A DNA stretch of 64,000 bases from Bacillota bacterium (GTDB lineage Bacteria; Bacillota; Clostridia; Acetivibrionales; JAEXSP01). Every line of letters starts with the position of its first letter. Position 1 is the first letter of the stretch. The translations under genes were made by a program, and so were the position numbers. The stretch lies in the NCBI GenBank assembly GCA_023453795.1, contig JAEXSP010000045.1:1-64000 (forward strand). Direction: 5' to 3'. Below the pieces are notes generated by a model. That model was not told where the DNA came from. It saw only the letters and a program-made list of their open reading frames with translations, and ran no database searches. Positions 38,941 through 48,047 of this stretch are shown here, piece after piece.

Positions 38941-39213
38941 ATGGAAAAACAGGAAATTGTAAAAAAAGTAAGCGAGATTGTCAAAGGCTACAGTCAGTTT
39001 AACAGCGATAACATCGAGGTTGATGCTGACTTGAGGGAAAACTACGGTGTTGATTCCATAATTCTTGTAGAAATGCTCGTTGATCTTGAATGTGAATTTA
39101 GTGTTACATTTGACAGCAGCATGCTGACTTATGACAACTTCTCAACTGTAACAGCTATCTCGGATTATGTATACGGAAAGATCAACGGAGAGGGAAAGGA
39201 GCTTGTAGTATAA
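38941..39213 (+). CDS. Acyl carrier protein (first)
   Basis: 90 residues, acidic, four-helix carrier fold. The phosphopantetheine serine is S39 in the motif YGVDSIILVEML. TTTAGGGGGC site upstream. Two bases separate it from the BtrH-like gene, so the acyl or aminoacyl group carried here is the likely donor for that enzyme. Comparable to BtrI, the carrier of the butirosin side chain, although carrier proteins are too short to assign by sequence alone. Confidence 0.9.
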   Translation: MEKQEIVKKVSEIVKGYSQFNSDNIEVDADLRENYGVDSIILVEMLVDLECEFSVTFDSSMLTYDNFSTVTAISDYVYGKINGEGKELVV

Positions 39214-39215
39214 AT

Positions 39216-40343
39216 ATGGGAAAAGCTGCAATAGAGAATGTACCCAGATATTTTGCGCCGCATATAAACGACTGCTTTCATAACGGTTATGGGGCAATAC
39301 TCTCATTCTTAAATCAGAATCCTGACATAATACTGGCTGATTATCTGTCATTCATGTATGACAGCAGCACAGGGTTTATAGGAGTTACTTTCTATTACAG
39401 GCATAGTGTGTCAGTGGAATTTTCAGAGGAGGAACTGAATACCTCGATGGAATTTGTATACCTCCCCGGAACTGCTGTTTATGACCCGGAAACTATAAGC
39501 AGTAAGGATTTTTCTACAAAAGATAAGGTCAATATTAATATGTTTATTCACGATGAAACAGAAGTTGCATATTCACGCTTAAAAGAACTGATTGACGGCG
39601 GCAGCCCTGTGATGCTGGTTGTAGATCTGTATTATATGCCTTTTCATCGGGCATATCAGAAGGATCACGGCCTGCACTGCATCGTCGTTACAGGCTATGA
39701 CGAGGAAGAAGGCACCTTGGATGTCTTCGACAAATACAGACTATCCAGCAGCGATTTCGATGGAAAGCTGCCTATGAGCGTTGTCAGAGATGGCCGTTGC
39801 TCGGATAATCCCTTATCCAATGCAATGGCAGGCAGTTATAAACGTCCGATCAGAAACCTATGGATGGAAGTCAATGTTAACAAGGATTTTAAGGTTGATG
39901 AGAGCAAAATATTCAATGTATTCAGCGAAAGCTGCATGCGTATGACCGGCAATAAACAAGTGCTTGGCGACGTATGCGGTCTTGCAAAGCTTGAGGAATT
40001 CAGGAACGACTTATTGAAAAAGAAAGAAGCAATAGATGAAAAGACTTTGTTTTATTTCAGAACCTATCTTAACGGCAGCTTTAAGAATATCGCACGGCAA
40101 AGGAAGCGTTTTGGAGTTTTCATCAATGAAGTGTCTGCGAGCCTTCCTCAAAGCTCAGTTAAGGAAATAACAGAGCTTATTGCACAGTCATCAACGAATT
40201 GGGACATATGTGCCAATGTAGCATACAAATTCGGAATTACAAAGACACTGTCTTTGATAGACGATCTATATTCAAGGTTAGGTAACATTATTGAAATTGA
40301 GAAGGAAATAACAAAAAAATTAAGTAATATTGAACAAAAATAA
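39216..40343 (+). CDS. BtrH-like acyltransferase (first)
   Basis: 375 residues. N-terminal BtrH-type domain with a papain-like set: C20 (NDCFHNG), H154 (GLHCIVVTGYD) and D172 (VFDKY), then an alpha-helical C-terminal part resembling DUF4872. In butirosin synthesis BtrH transfers the aminoacyl side chain from carrier protein BtrI to the aminoglycoside. Here the carrier gene lies two bases upstream. No aminoglycoside genes are present, so the acceptor is unknown. Family assignment is by motif and context. Confidence 0.75.
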   Translation: MGKAAIENVPRYFAPHINDCFHNGYGAILSFLNQNPDIILADYLSFMYDSSTGFIGVTFYYRHSVSVEFSEEELNTSMEFVYLPGTAVYDPETISSKDFSTKDKVNINMFIHDETEVAYSRLKELIDGGSPVMLVVDLYYMPFHRAYQKDHGLHCIVVTGYDEEEGTLDVFDKYRLSSSDFDGKLPMSVVRDGRCSDNPLSNAMAGSYKRPIRNLWMEVNVNKDFKVDESKIFNVFSESCMRMTGNKQVLGDVCGLAKLEEFRNDLLKKKEAIDEKTLFYFRTYLNGSFKNIARQRKRFGVFINEVSASLPQSSVKEITELIAQSSTNWDICANVAYKFGITKTLSLIDDLYSRLGNIIEIEKEITKKLSNIEQK

Positions 40344-40380
40344 GGCGACTATTCAGCTGCCATAAAACAGGAGGACTAAT

Positions 40381-41913
40381 ATGGAAAAGAAAGACTATTC
40401 GCCATGGAATCTGTTTGACGAAAGCTGCGGGAAGTACAGCAACAACACAATGCTTATATTCAATGACAAGGAGTATACCTATATGGATATGAAGCAGAAG
40501 GCTTTGGAGTTTGCCGGCCTGCTTGAAAAATGGGACTTCCGTGTCGGAGGAGTATACCTTCCGAATTGTACGGAATTCATTACGAGTATGTTGGGTCTAA
40601 ACAAAAGCAAAAAGGTCTTTGTTTCATTGTCTTATCAGTTTAAGGGAGATACTCTGATAGAACTGATAAACCACACGGATATAGAACTGCTTATAACCGA
40701 TAAGAAGGGTTTATCCTCCATAATAGAGCATATTGACAAGCTTAATATCAGAATCGTTCTGGTTCTTAAGGAAGACGGAAACTTTGAAATTCGTGAATTC
40801 CCTGATAAGGGAAGACGGGATTTGAGCGGATTGAAGGAAGATACCTTTGGAATATGCTTCACGTCCGGCTCCACTTCAAGACCAAAAGCAATAATCCTTT
40901 CGAACTATGCAATAACCGGGAATGCCCTTTCGGTTGCCAAACACCTTGACTTCAAAAGCGACGAAAGGACAATCCTGCCAAGGTCGCTTGCACAGGCCAG
41001 CCCTATCTCCGGGGATGTACTTATGGCCATAAGCCGGGGCGGCGGGATTATACTTTTAAATAATGTATTCCATCCTGCTATTTTCCTTAAAGCAATCCAG
41101 GAGCATAAGGCTACAAACTTTTATATTGTACGAACAATGCTGCTGCAGGTGCTTGAATACCCATTGCTGAAAAATTATGATGTCAGTTCATTAAAAAGAA
41201 TACTGATAGGGGGCATGATAAATCCCCTTACCATCTATAGGGAAACAGCAAAAAGCTTCCCGCATGTCAGAATATATAATGCATATGGAACTTCAGAGGC
41301 TTCGGCAAGAGTGACCTTCGGCGAGCATGAAGATGTTACGGAGAAGGCGTGTGTCATAGGAAAGCCCATGGATGGCTGCGGAATAAAAATATTCAGGGAT
41401 AACGGAGAAGAAGCCGGAGTAGGCGAGATCGGAGAAGTATATATACACAGCGACTTCATTATGGACGGCTATTATAAGGCTAAAGAGCTGACAGCCGAAG
41501 CCATGACGCCAAAGGGGCTGAGAGTAAGGGATATGGGTTATAAAGATGAAAACGGTTTGTACTATGTCCTCAGCAGAAATGATGACATGATTATGCAGGG
41601 GGGAAGCAGAGCTTATCCAATTGATATCGAGGAAGAACTGCTTAAAAACCCCGAAGTTAAAGAAGTTGCCGTAATTGGGGTGGATGATGTAAAGCTGGGG
41701 CATAGAATAGTCGCTTTTGTCTGCATTAAACCGGAAAGCAGCGCACAGGAGAAGGACTTGTACAAATGGTGCATGGCAAAGCTCGAAGACAGAAAGGTTC
41801 CGAAGGAAATACATATCATTGAAAGCATTCCCAGGAATGCCATAGGAAAAATAAGCAAAGATGACCTGAAAAAACTGTATAAACAAATTACAAAACAGGA
41901 GGCAGCGGTATGA
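40381..41913 (+). CDS. AMP-dependent acyl/aminoacyl ligase (adenylation enzyme)
   Basis: 510 residues of the ANL superfamily. ATP loop FTSGSTSRPKA from about 161; NAYGTSEAS motif; DMGYKDENG; and the C-terminal PRNAIGKIS with catalytic lysine at about 490. It activates a carboxylic acid and passes it to a thiol, most likely one of the two carrier proteins. The specificity pocket cannot be read with confidence. Fully stand-alone: no fused carrier or condensation domain. AGGAGG site; its stop overlaps the next start. Confidence 0.93.
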   Translation: MEKKDYSPWNLFDESCGKYSNNTMLIFNDKEYTYMDMKQKALEFAGLLEKWDFRVGGVYLPNCTEFITSMLGLNKSKKVFVSLSYQFKGDTLIELINHTDIELLITDKKGLSSIIEHIDKLNIRIVLVLKEDGNFEIREFPDKGRRDLSGLKEDTFGICFTSGSTSRPKAIILSNYAITGNALSVAKHLDFKSDERTILPRSLAQASPISGDVLMAISRGGGIILLNNVFHPAIFLKAIQEHKATNFYIVRTMLLQVLEYPLLKNYDVSSLKRILIGGMINPLTIYRETAKSFPHVRIYNAYGTSEASARVTFGEHEDVTEKACVIGKPMDGCGIKIFRDNGEEAGVGEIGEVYIHSDFIMDGYYKAKELTAEAMTPKGLRVRDMGYKDENGLYYVLSRNDDMIMQGGSRAYPIDIEEELLKNPEVKEVAVIGVDDVKLGHRIVAFVCIKPESSAQEKDLYKWCMAKLEDRKVPKEIHIIESIPRNAIGKISKDDLKKLYKQITKQEAAV

Positions 41914-43094
41914 AAAGAGATGAATTGAGTTTAGAAAGACAACTGGTATTGATGACATCTGTTGAGATGGATGCTTCACAAGGTGATATACTGTCAAGCA
42001 TGCTTGACGAACAGCTTGACTGGTCTGATGCAATATTTCAAATGATTACACACAGGACACTTAACATGTTTCACTATAATGTGAAGAAGTTTAATCTCTT
42101 TGGAAAGCTTGAAAAAGAAATTCAGAGATTGTTGGAATCGCAGTGGCTTGTTTACGGGGAAAGAAACAGATGCTACCTTAAACATCTTTCGGAGGTTTTA
42201 ACCGAATTCGGCAAGTATAACGTTGTTGTTCCGGTATTGAAAGGGAATCTGCTGGCAAGCAAGGTTTATCCATCGATAGAAGCACGTATATTCAATGATC
42301 TGGATCTTATTATCAAGCTTGATGATGTGCTTCCGGTAACAAAGGCTTTAGAAAACATAGGCTTTATTCAGGGCTTCTATGATGAAGAGAAACAGGTGGT
42401 CGTTGAGGCAACGAGGAAGGCTAAGGTTTTAACGCAGATGGTATCGCACGAACTGCAGGAGTTCCAAAAGGTGAGTGATAATAAATTTGCAAAGGTCATA
42501 CAGGTGGATGTAAACCATGATATTCTCTGGAAAGGGAACTGCCCATATAAGGTAGAGACCAAAGAGCTCATTTCAAGGGCTATCCCTGTAGAAATAAACG
42601 GTGCTGAAGGATATATGCTTGATTACATTGATAATATCATCCAGCTGAGCTGCCATTTATTCAAGGAAGCTACACTGATGATATGGATTACGGATATACG
42701 TGACCTGAAAATATACAAATTCGCAGACCTTTTCATGTACATAAAAAAATACTTCAACGAGATTGATTGGGAGCTTTTGGTTGAGAGGGTACAGCAGTAT
42801 GATCTAAGCAAAATCGTCTATTACAACTTCCATTATATCGAAATGATGTTTGGGGAAATCGTCCCGTCAAAAGTTATGGATACCCTGAGGCCGGCAGATT
42901 TGACCTACCTTGATGAATACGGTATTGAAAACAAAAAGCCATCAATATGGAAGAGTGACTTCTTCACCAGACTGTTTGATACAAACAGGGTATTAACTGT
43001 GGAAGGCGAAACTGAAGGAATGTCAAGGTTCATGGAAGCCAAAATGAAAGCAGACGGGGTATGCTTCCACAGGACGATTCAGGGGAAATCCTGA
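41910..43094 (+). CDS. Nucleotidyltransferase-fold protein (NTP_transf_5-like)
   Basis: 394 residues. The segment VLKGNLLASKVYP followed by FNDLDLIIK is the glycine/lysine loop and D-x-D metal site of the uncharacterised nucleotidyltransferase family PF14907. A second acidic strand (VDVNHDILWKG) and HLFKE follow. Family members occur in many peptide and polysaccharide clusters; some may adenylylate or phosphorylate a substrate. Translationally coupled to the ligase by an ATGA overlap. A role in tailoring or self-protection is inference. Confidence 0.72.
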   Translation: MKRDELSLERQLVLMTSVEMDASQGDILSSMLDEQLDWSDAIFQMITHRTLNMFHYNVKKFNLFGKLEKEIQRLLESQWLVYGERNRCYLKHLSEVLTEFGKYNVVVPVLKGNLLASKVYPSIEARIFNDLDLIIKLDDVLPVTKALENIGFIQGFYDEEKQVVVEATRKAKVLTQMVSHELQEFQKVSDNKFAKVIQVDVNHDILWKGNCPYKVETKELISRAIPVEINGAEGYMLDYIDNIIQLSCHLFKEATLMIWITDIRDLKIYKFADLFMYIKKYFNEIDWELLVERVQQYDLSKIVYYNFHYIEMMFGEIVPSKVMDTLRPADLTYLDEYGIENKKPSIWKSDFFTRLFDTNRVLTVEGETEGMSRFMEAKMKADGVCFHRTIQGKS

Positions 43095-43098
43095 TTAT

Positions 43099-43158
43099 AT
43101 AAGTTGAATTAAATAATTAGTAAGAATTGTTGAGTTCATTAAATATTTTTCAACTTAT
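43099..43158. repeat. Inverted-repeat element between nucleotidyltransferase and glycosyltransferase genes
   Basis: ATAAGTTGAA (43099-43108) is inverted at 43149-43158. An overlapping GAATTGTT/AACAATTC pair extends the structure to about 43182. The same outer repeat occurs at 54.5 kb. Confidence 0.6.
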
Positions 43159-43207
43159 TTAAATGGCTTTCCAACAATTCACGATAAAAACCGGGAGGCA
43201 TAATTAG

Positions 43208-44317
43208 ATGGGGCAGAAGAGTGTAACCATTCTTTGTTCCGGCTTCGGACTTGGCTTTTATGTCATTGGTCTGCTGTTGGAACAAAGATTTATCGAAAAG
43301 GATGTACCTGTAGATGTGCTTGTTTTTGAAAGTCTGATGTCAGAGAAAAAAAAGGAGCAGATCATAAAAAGCAAAAAGGTCTACCATAAAAAATTTTCTG
43401 TTGCACTTATGTCGACAAGAATGATTATGGATATACGGGAGAGCATCGATGCCAATATTGTTGAAGACTTGCTGAACAGATGGGAAAGGGAGGGCAGGAG
43501 CAACTTTATTGTATTGTCCGGGCACTGGATGCATATTATAGAGCTCTATCGGAAGAAAGTATCTCCCAAGGCAGTTCATGCCGACATTATCTATACTGAC
43601 TCAGAGCCTTCGCCTTCATGGAAAAGTTTAAAAGCGTTAAAGCCTGATTATAGCGCCGGGTGTGAAGAGATATATCTTTTTGATTCTGCAAGGAAATCCA
43701 TAGATTATCAAATACCTGTTACAAATCTTCCTGTTGTTCCGTTCAACGTGAGGCCGAATCGGTTTGTTATCCACGGCGGCGGCTGGGGTATGGGAACATA
43801 TCAGTCAAAAATCACAGAGCTTGAAGAAAAAGGCATCAGGTTGGATGTCATAGGCTATGAACCGCAGGAAACAGCTGCCCAAAAGGATGGGAACAGATAT
43901 TTTGCTAACAATCCCGACTGGTCTGCCTGGAACAGGAATGCTGAGGGCAGATATGAATTTCCGCCTTTAGGGCTGGTAAATAAACTGGGTGTGCCTGAAT
44001 TTAGTAATAATGATAAATATCATCCGATTTTTGATTTAATAAGAAATTCCAAAGCCATAATCAGTAAGACTGGGGGCGGTACCTTCGTGGACTCTCTCGG
44101 AGCAGCAACACCGGTTATAATGCTTGAACCCTTTGGAGACCACGAGAAGGTAAATGCCGAACTGTGGGAATATTTTGGTTTCGGGATCATGTACGAAAAA
44201 TGGAAGGAAACCGGATTCTCGATGGAGATATTGGAAGATTTACATAACAAGCTGCTTGCAAAAAAAGAACATTGCGCAGATTATTCGGCATACTACATAA
44301 GCAAGTACAAGCTGTAA
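43208..44317 (+). CDS. GT-B-fold glycosyltransferase
   Basis: 369 residues. The N-terminal half begins with a MurG/UGT-like glycine loop (CSGFGLGF). The C-terminal half has the donor-binding signature SKTGGGTFVDSLGAATPVIMLEP and GDHEKVNA, as in UDP-glycosyltransferases of the MurG and UGT type. Donor and acceptor are unknown. GGGAGGC site upstream. It is the only clear glycosylating enzyme of the cluster, so the product may contain a sugar, or the sugar may be the acceptor for the BtrH-like enzymes. Confidence 0.8.
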   Translation: MGQKSVTILCSGFGLGFYVIGLLLEQRFIEKDVPVDVLVFESLMSEKKKEQIIKSKKVYHKKFSVALMSTRMIMDIRESIDANIVEDLLNRWEREGRSNFIVLSGHWMHIIELYRKKVSPKAVHADIIYTDSEPSPSWKSLKALKPDYSAGCEEIYLFDSARKSIDYQIPVTNLPVVPFNVRPNRFVIHGGGWGMGTYQSKITELEEKGIRLDVIGYEPQETAAQKDGNRYFANNPDWSAWNRNAEGRYEFPPLGLVNKLGVPEFSNNDKYHPIFDLIRNSKAIISKTGGGTFVDSLGAATPVIMLEPFGDHEKVNAELWEYFGFGIMYEKWKETGFSMEILEDLHNKLLAKKEHCADYSAYYISKYKL

Positions 44318-44359
44318 ATCAAAGCTTTGGAATAGAAAACTTTTATTGGAGTGGTAGCG

Positions 44360-45070
44360 TTGAACAGGATTAACCTTTTTTGCTTCTCATACGCAGGCGG
44401 CTCGGCTTCAGCAGTGTTTAACAAGTGGAAGGATAAGCTTCACGCTTCAATCTGCTTGATACCGGTAGAGCTTCCGGGCAAAGGCAACAGGTACAGGGAA
44501 AGCCCCTGCACGGATATTGGAGAGGCTGTGAATGATGTACTTGACCAGATTGGTCACGAATTGGATAAATGTGATTACGCTTTTTTCGGGTATAGTATGG
44601 GAAGCATTCTGGCTTGCGAAGTAATCAATACGATCAGAAATAGAAATATGAAATTGCCTGTACATGCTTTTTTGTCCAGCAGATACCCTCCGAATGTAAT
44701 TAAGGACAGAAAGGTTTTGCACCTGCTTTCGGATGAAGAATTCAAAAACGAGGCATTGAAACTGGGTGGAATACCTGAAAAACTGCTGAGATTTAAGGGG
44801 CTTTTAAAAAGCAGCCTCGACATGTTGAGAGCGGACTACAGGTTGATTGAAACCTACAAGCCCAATGAACAGATGCAGAAGTTCCAATTCGATATATCTG
44901 TGATGGCAGGCAGAAAAGATGAACTTCTGGATGAAAAGGATATCGATGTCTGGAAGACGTACACTGAGAAAAAATGTTCGGTTTATTGGTTTGAGGGTGG
45001 GCATTTTTTCATACATGACTCTTCGGACGAAATCACACGCATTATAAATAACACGCTTACTGCCGAATAG
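44360..45070 (+). CDS. Type II thioesterase
   Basis: 236 residues from TTG 44360, preceded by GGAGTGG; the product then starts NRINLFCFSYAGGSAS, a typical family beginning. Serine nucleophile S79 (GYSMG) and histidine H215 (GGHFFIHD), alpha/beta hydrolase fold. Such enzymes clear stalled or wrong acyl groups from phosphopantetheine arms. Its presence strengthens the view that the two small carrier proteins are natural-product carriers rather than fatty-acid ACPs. The gene lies nine bases from the decarboxylase gene. Confidence 0.92.
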   Translation: MNRINLFCFSYAGGSASAVFNKWKDKLHASICLIPVELPGKGNRYRESPCTDIGEAVNDVLDQIGHELDKCDYAFFGYSMGSILACEVINTIRNRNMKLPVHAFLSSRYPPNVIKDRKVLHLLSDEEFKNEALKLGGIPEKLLRFKGLLKSSLDMLRADYRLIETYKPNEQMQKFQFDISVMAGRKDELLDEKDIDVWKTYTEKKCSVYWFEGGHFFIHDSSDEITRIINNTLTAE

Positions 45071-45078
45071 GAGGTTAT

Positions 45079-46326
45079 ATGGAAGATAAGCTGCTTTCAG
45101 ACATTGCAGAAGTGCATGGCACTCCATTATATGTTTTCGATGGAGAGTGTATTATTTCCAGCTACAAAAGGCTTAAAAACGCACTCCCGAGGGATTTTGA
45201 AATTCTTTATTCCATGAAGTCAAATCCTTTGCTTGGCATTTGTGAATTGTTCAGGAAGCTGGGAAGCGGGATAGAAGTTGCTTCGTCAGGTGAATTATAT
45301 ACCGCTCTTGAGGCTGGTTTCATGCCTGATAAAATAATCTTCACCAGCCCGGGCAAGACTCCGGAAGAGCTGGAATATGCAATTGAAATGGGAATCTACA
45401 GCATCAATATCGAGTCTGTGGAGGAAGCAAAACTAATCGATGCTATTGCAGGGCGAAAATGTCGAAATGTAAATATTTCATTGAGAGTCAATCCTGATTT
45501 CGATTTTACGGGATCAAGCATCAAGATGGCCGGTGTGCCGACACAATTCGGAATAACTCAGGTTCAGCTTGATGATGCGTTCAATGTAATTAAGAAGCTT
45601 CCGAATGTCAGTGTGATAGGCATTCACGTATATATGGGGACACAAATATCAAACGCGCAAAATATTTTGGAGAATATGGATAAAACCATCAAGCTTGCTC
45701 TTGATTTGGCAGAAATAAACGACTTTAGGCTTGAGTTTTTGGATCTTGGCGGAGGCTTCGGAGTACCCTATTTCAAAGGAGAGAATGCTCTTGAAATGCA
45801 AACTCTGCAAGAAGGTCTCGGCGATATTTGGTCGAGATATGAGCATAGATTGGCCGGAACCAGGGTTGCTGTCGAAAGCGGAAGGTTCCTGATGGCTGAA
45901 GCAGGGGTTTATCTGGTAAAAGCACTTTATACGAAAGAGTGCAAGGGAAACAAGTACATCATATGTGACGGGGGCTCTAACCAGCATGCCTCTTCGGCCT
46001 TTCTAGGAAGACACATAAGGAATAACTTTCCTATGCATGTCCTAAACAAAAGAGGTGCAGATAAAGAGGTCAACATAACAGGTCCGCTTTGTACGCCTAC
46101 AGATGTGATTGGGCAAAGGGTACAGACCCCTGAAATAGTTCCCGGTGATATACTGGCAATTGAGAAATCGGGGGCTTACGGACTTACGCAAAGTCCGGCA
46201 TTGTTCTTAAGCCATCCTTTGCCGATGGAAGTCATTCATTACAAAGGCAGTACGCATATTTTAAGGGAAAGGGGTAAAAAAGAGGATTTTCTGAAGGGAC
46301 AGAAAAATCTCAATGCTGTTTTGTAG
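45079..46326 (+). CDS. PLP decarboxylase, BtrK-like (carrier-bound glutamyl decarboxylase candidate)
   Basis: 415 residues of the alanine-racemase-fold (group IV) decarboxylases. PLP lysine K47 (YSMKSNP), glycine loop GGGFGVPYF, ESGRFLMAEAG, and catalytic C338 (GPLCTPTD). The region GSNQHASSAFLGRHIRNN resembles BtrK, which decarboxylates glutamyl-S-BtrI to 4-aminobutyryl-S-BtrI, more than diaminopimelate decarboxylase. AGGAGG site. Next to it lies the BtrJ-like ligase and then the second carrier protein, exactly the set needed to make a gamma-aminobutyryl thioester. Confidence 0.85.
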   Translation: MEDKLLSDIAEVHGTPLYVFDGECIISSYKRLKNALPRDFEILYSMKSNPLLGICELFRKLGSGIEVASSGELYTALEAGFMPDKIIFTSPGKTPEELEYAIEMGIYSINIESVEEAKLIDAIAGRKCRNVNISLRVNPDFDFTGSSIKMAGVPTQFGITQVQLDDAFNVIKKLPNVSVIGIHVYMGTQISNAQNILENMDKTIKLALDLAEINDFRLEFLDLGGGFGVPYFKGENALEMQTLQEGLGDIWSRYEHRLAGTRVAVESGRFLMAEAGVYLVKALYTKECKGNKYIICDGGSNQHASSAFLGRHIRNNFPMHVLNKRGADKEVNITGPLCTPTDVIGQRVQTPEIVPGDILAIEKSGAYGLTQSPALFLSHPLPMEVIHYKGSTHILRERGKKEDFLKGQKNLNAVL

Positions 46327-46350
46327 AGGAAAATCCTTTTGGGGATAATC

Positions 46351-47694
46351 ATGATAACTGAGTTTAATCTGGTAAAATACCTTACTTCAGACCGGGATAA
46401 GGGCAGGATCGTATGGCTGTTCAATATCGGTGCTGAAAAATACTGGAATGAGGCCAATTCGGGAGTTGTGGACAGGAGTGAGAATGCTGTTGTCAACCGG
46501 ATTGAGGAGATGAATCTTCTCATTAGCAGGAAACAAGATTATGTAATTCTTCGCAGAATGCCTGATAAATATTACCTAAATATGCTTGAGAAGATGGGAT
46601 TCTCTATTCCTGCAATTCTGACTCCAAAAGATGCGGACGAGCTTACTCCGATTTCCGAGCTGGTTTTGAGGGATGAAGCATTGCTTCGGGAACTAAAGTC
46701 GATTCAGGCTCAAAATGAAAATGTCTTTTTAGTTCCGTACGGAGTGACTTATATTGAGGAGGAAATCGCTAGAAAAACAGGTCTGAAGCTGATTGGGGCT
46801 CCATCCGAAATTTGTTCAAGAGTTAATAACAAAATCAGCAACAGATTGATTTCAGAGAGGTTGGATTTGCCTGTGTGTAAAGGAGAGGTGTGCAGTTCGG
46901 CGGACGAGATCCGTGCTGCTTATTATAAGCTGACAAACCAAACGCCGTTTTTTGAAAAGGTTATTATCAAGGAGCCTACAGGTGCGTCAGGCAAAGGACT
47001 GTACATTATTGACTGCAAGGAGAGGCTGGAATCTGTCCTGCGTTTAATTACACGGATGTCAAGAGGAAAAACAGGCTGCAAATGGCTTGTAGAAGGGTGG
47101 TATAAAAAAAAGGAAGATTTGAACTGCCAGGTATACATTTCCCCGAAAGGCTCTGTTGACGTTTTTTCCATTAAACAGCAGCTGCTTAGAGACACGGTTT
47201 ATTTCGGATCAAAAATATCACCCGATTTGGATGATGAACTAATCAATACCTATGCCAAATATGGAATGATGATAGGAAAGTACCTGTTCAATGCCGGCTA
47301 TACAGGTGTTGCAGGAATAGATTCCATTGTTTCATCGGATAATGTTTTAATCCCCATAATTGAAATAAACGGACGTTTTACGTTATCTACATACATTTCT
47401 TTCCTAAATAGTATATTTAAAAATAAAAAAATACTTTCCAGGTACTTCAGAATGATTGCAGACTCACCGATGAAATATGAAAAAATCTGTTCGGAATTGA
47501 AGGACAACGGTATTCTCTATACTGGGGAAAACGGAGTCTTTGTATATACATCCGGAACACTTCCGGGGGCATTACAGCAAGAAAACGGATCTCTCTTTGG
47601 CAGGGCCTTCACACTTATTATTGCTGATGATTGGGATAAGGTGGAGGAAATCAATGCCAGACTGGAAACCGTTATGCAGGGCCTTACAAAATAA
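46351..47694 (+). CDS. ATP-grasp amino acid-carrier protein ligase, BtrJ-like
   Basis: 447 residues from ATG 46351 (GGGG site six bases upstream). ATP-grasp fold: VIIKEPTGASGKG is the glycine-rich loop, and PIIEINGRFTLSTY holds the metal-binding Glu/Asn. Length and neighbourhood match BtrJ, which loads glutamate on the carrier protein and later adds a gamma-glutamyl cap. It sits 16 bases before the second carrier-protein gene. Assignment as amino acid:carrier ligase rests on context plus fold; the amino acid is inferred to be glutamate because of the BtrK-like neighbour. Confidence 0.78.
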   Translation: MITEFNLVKYLTSDRDKGRIVWLFNIGAEKYWNEANSGVVDRSENAVVNRIEEMNLLISRKQDYVILRRMPDKYYLNMLEKMGFSIPAILTPKDADELTPISELVLRDEALLRELKSIQAQNENVFLVPYGVTYIEEEIARKTGLKLIGAPSEICSRVNNKISNRLISERLDLPVCKGEVCSSADEIRAAYYKLTNQTPFFEKVIIKEPTGASGKGLYIIDCKERLESVLRLITRMSRGKTGCKWLVEGWYKKKEDLNCQVYISPKGSVDVFSIKQQLLRDTVYFGSKISPDLDDELINTYAKYGMMIGKYLFNAGYTGVAGIDSIVSSDNVLIPIIEINGRFTLSTYISFLNSIFKNKKILSRYFRMIADSPMKYEKICSELKDNGILYTGENGVFVYTSGTLPGALQQENGSLFGRAFTLIIADDWDKVEEINARLETVMQGLTK

Positions 47695-47709
47695 ACAGGA
47701 GGGGTTAGA

Positions 47710-47970
47710 ATGAACGTAGAAAAAGAAACTGTAATAAGGATTATAGCAGGGGTTTTAAGTAAAGATGAAGGAGAATTGCTTGAGTTTGATGAGAGTGCTG
47801 ATTTAAGGGAGATAGGCCTTGATTCAATAACAAGCATTGATGTTATCGTCAGCATGGAAAGTGAATTCAATATTGCCGTTGACGATGAAGATCTTCTGAT
47901 TGATAATTTCAACACAATAGAAAAATTGATTAAGCTTATAGAGAAGTATACAAGCAATGTAGCCAGATAA
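47710..47970 (+). CDS. Acyl carrier protein (second)
   Basis: 86 residues, acidic. Phosphopantetheine serine S39 in IGLDSITSID. AGGAGGGG site upstream. It differs clearly from the first carrier protein. Its position right after the BtrK- and BtrJ-like genes makes it the likely carrier for the glutamyl/4-aminobutyryl group, leaving the first carrier for the product of the AMP-dependent ligase. This division of labour is inference. Confidence 0.9.
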   Translation: MNVEKETVIRIIAGVLSKDEGELLEFDESADLREIGLDSITSIDVIVSMESEFNIAVDDEDLLIDNFNTIEKLIKLIEKYTSNVAR

Positions 47971-48047
47971 AATGTTGGACTGTATAGTAGTTTGCAGCCA
48001 TGGAAAAAGCTAGGGGCCTTAGATATTGTATTAGGAAGGTGAGGACG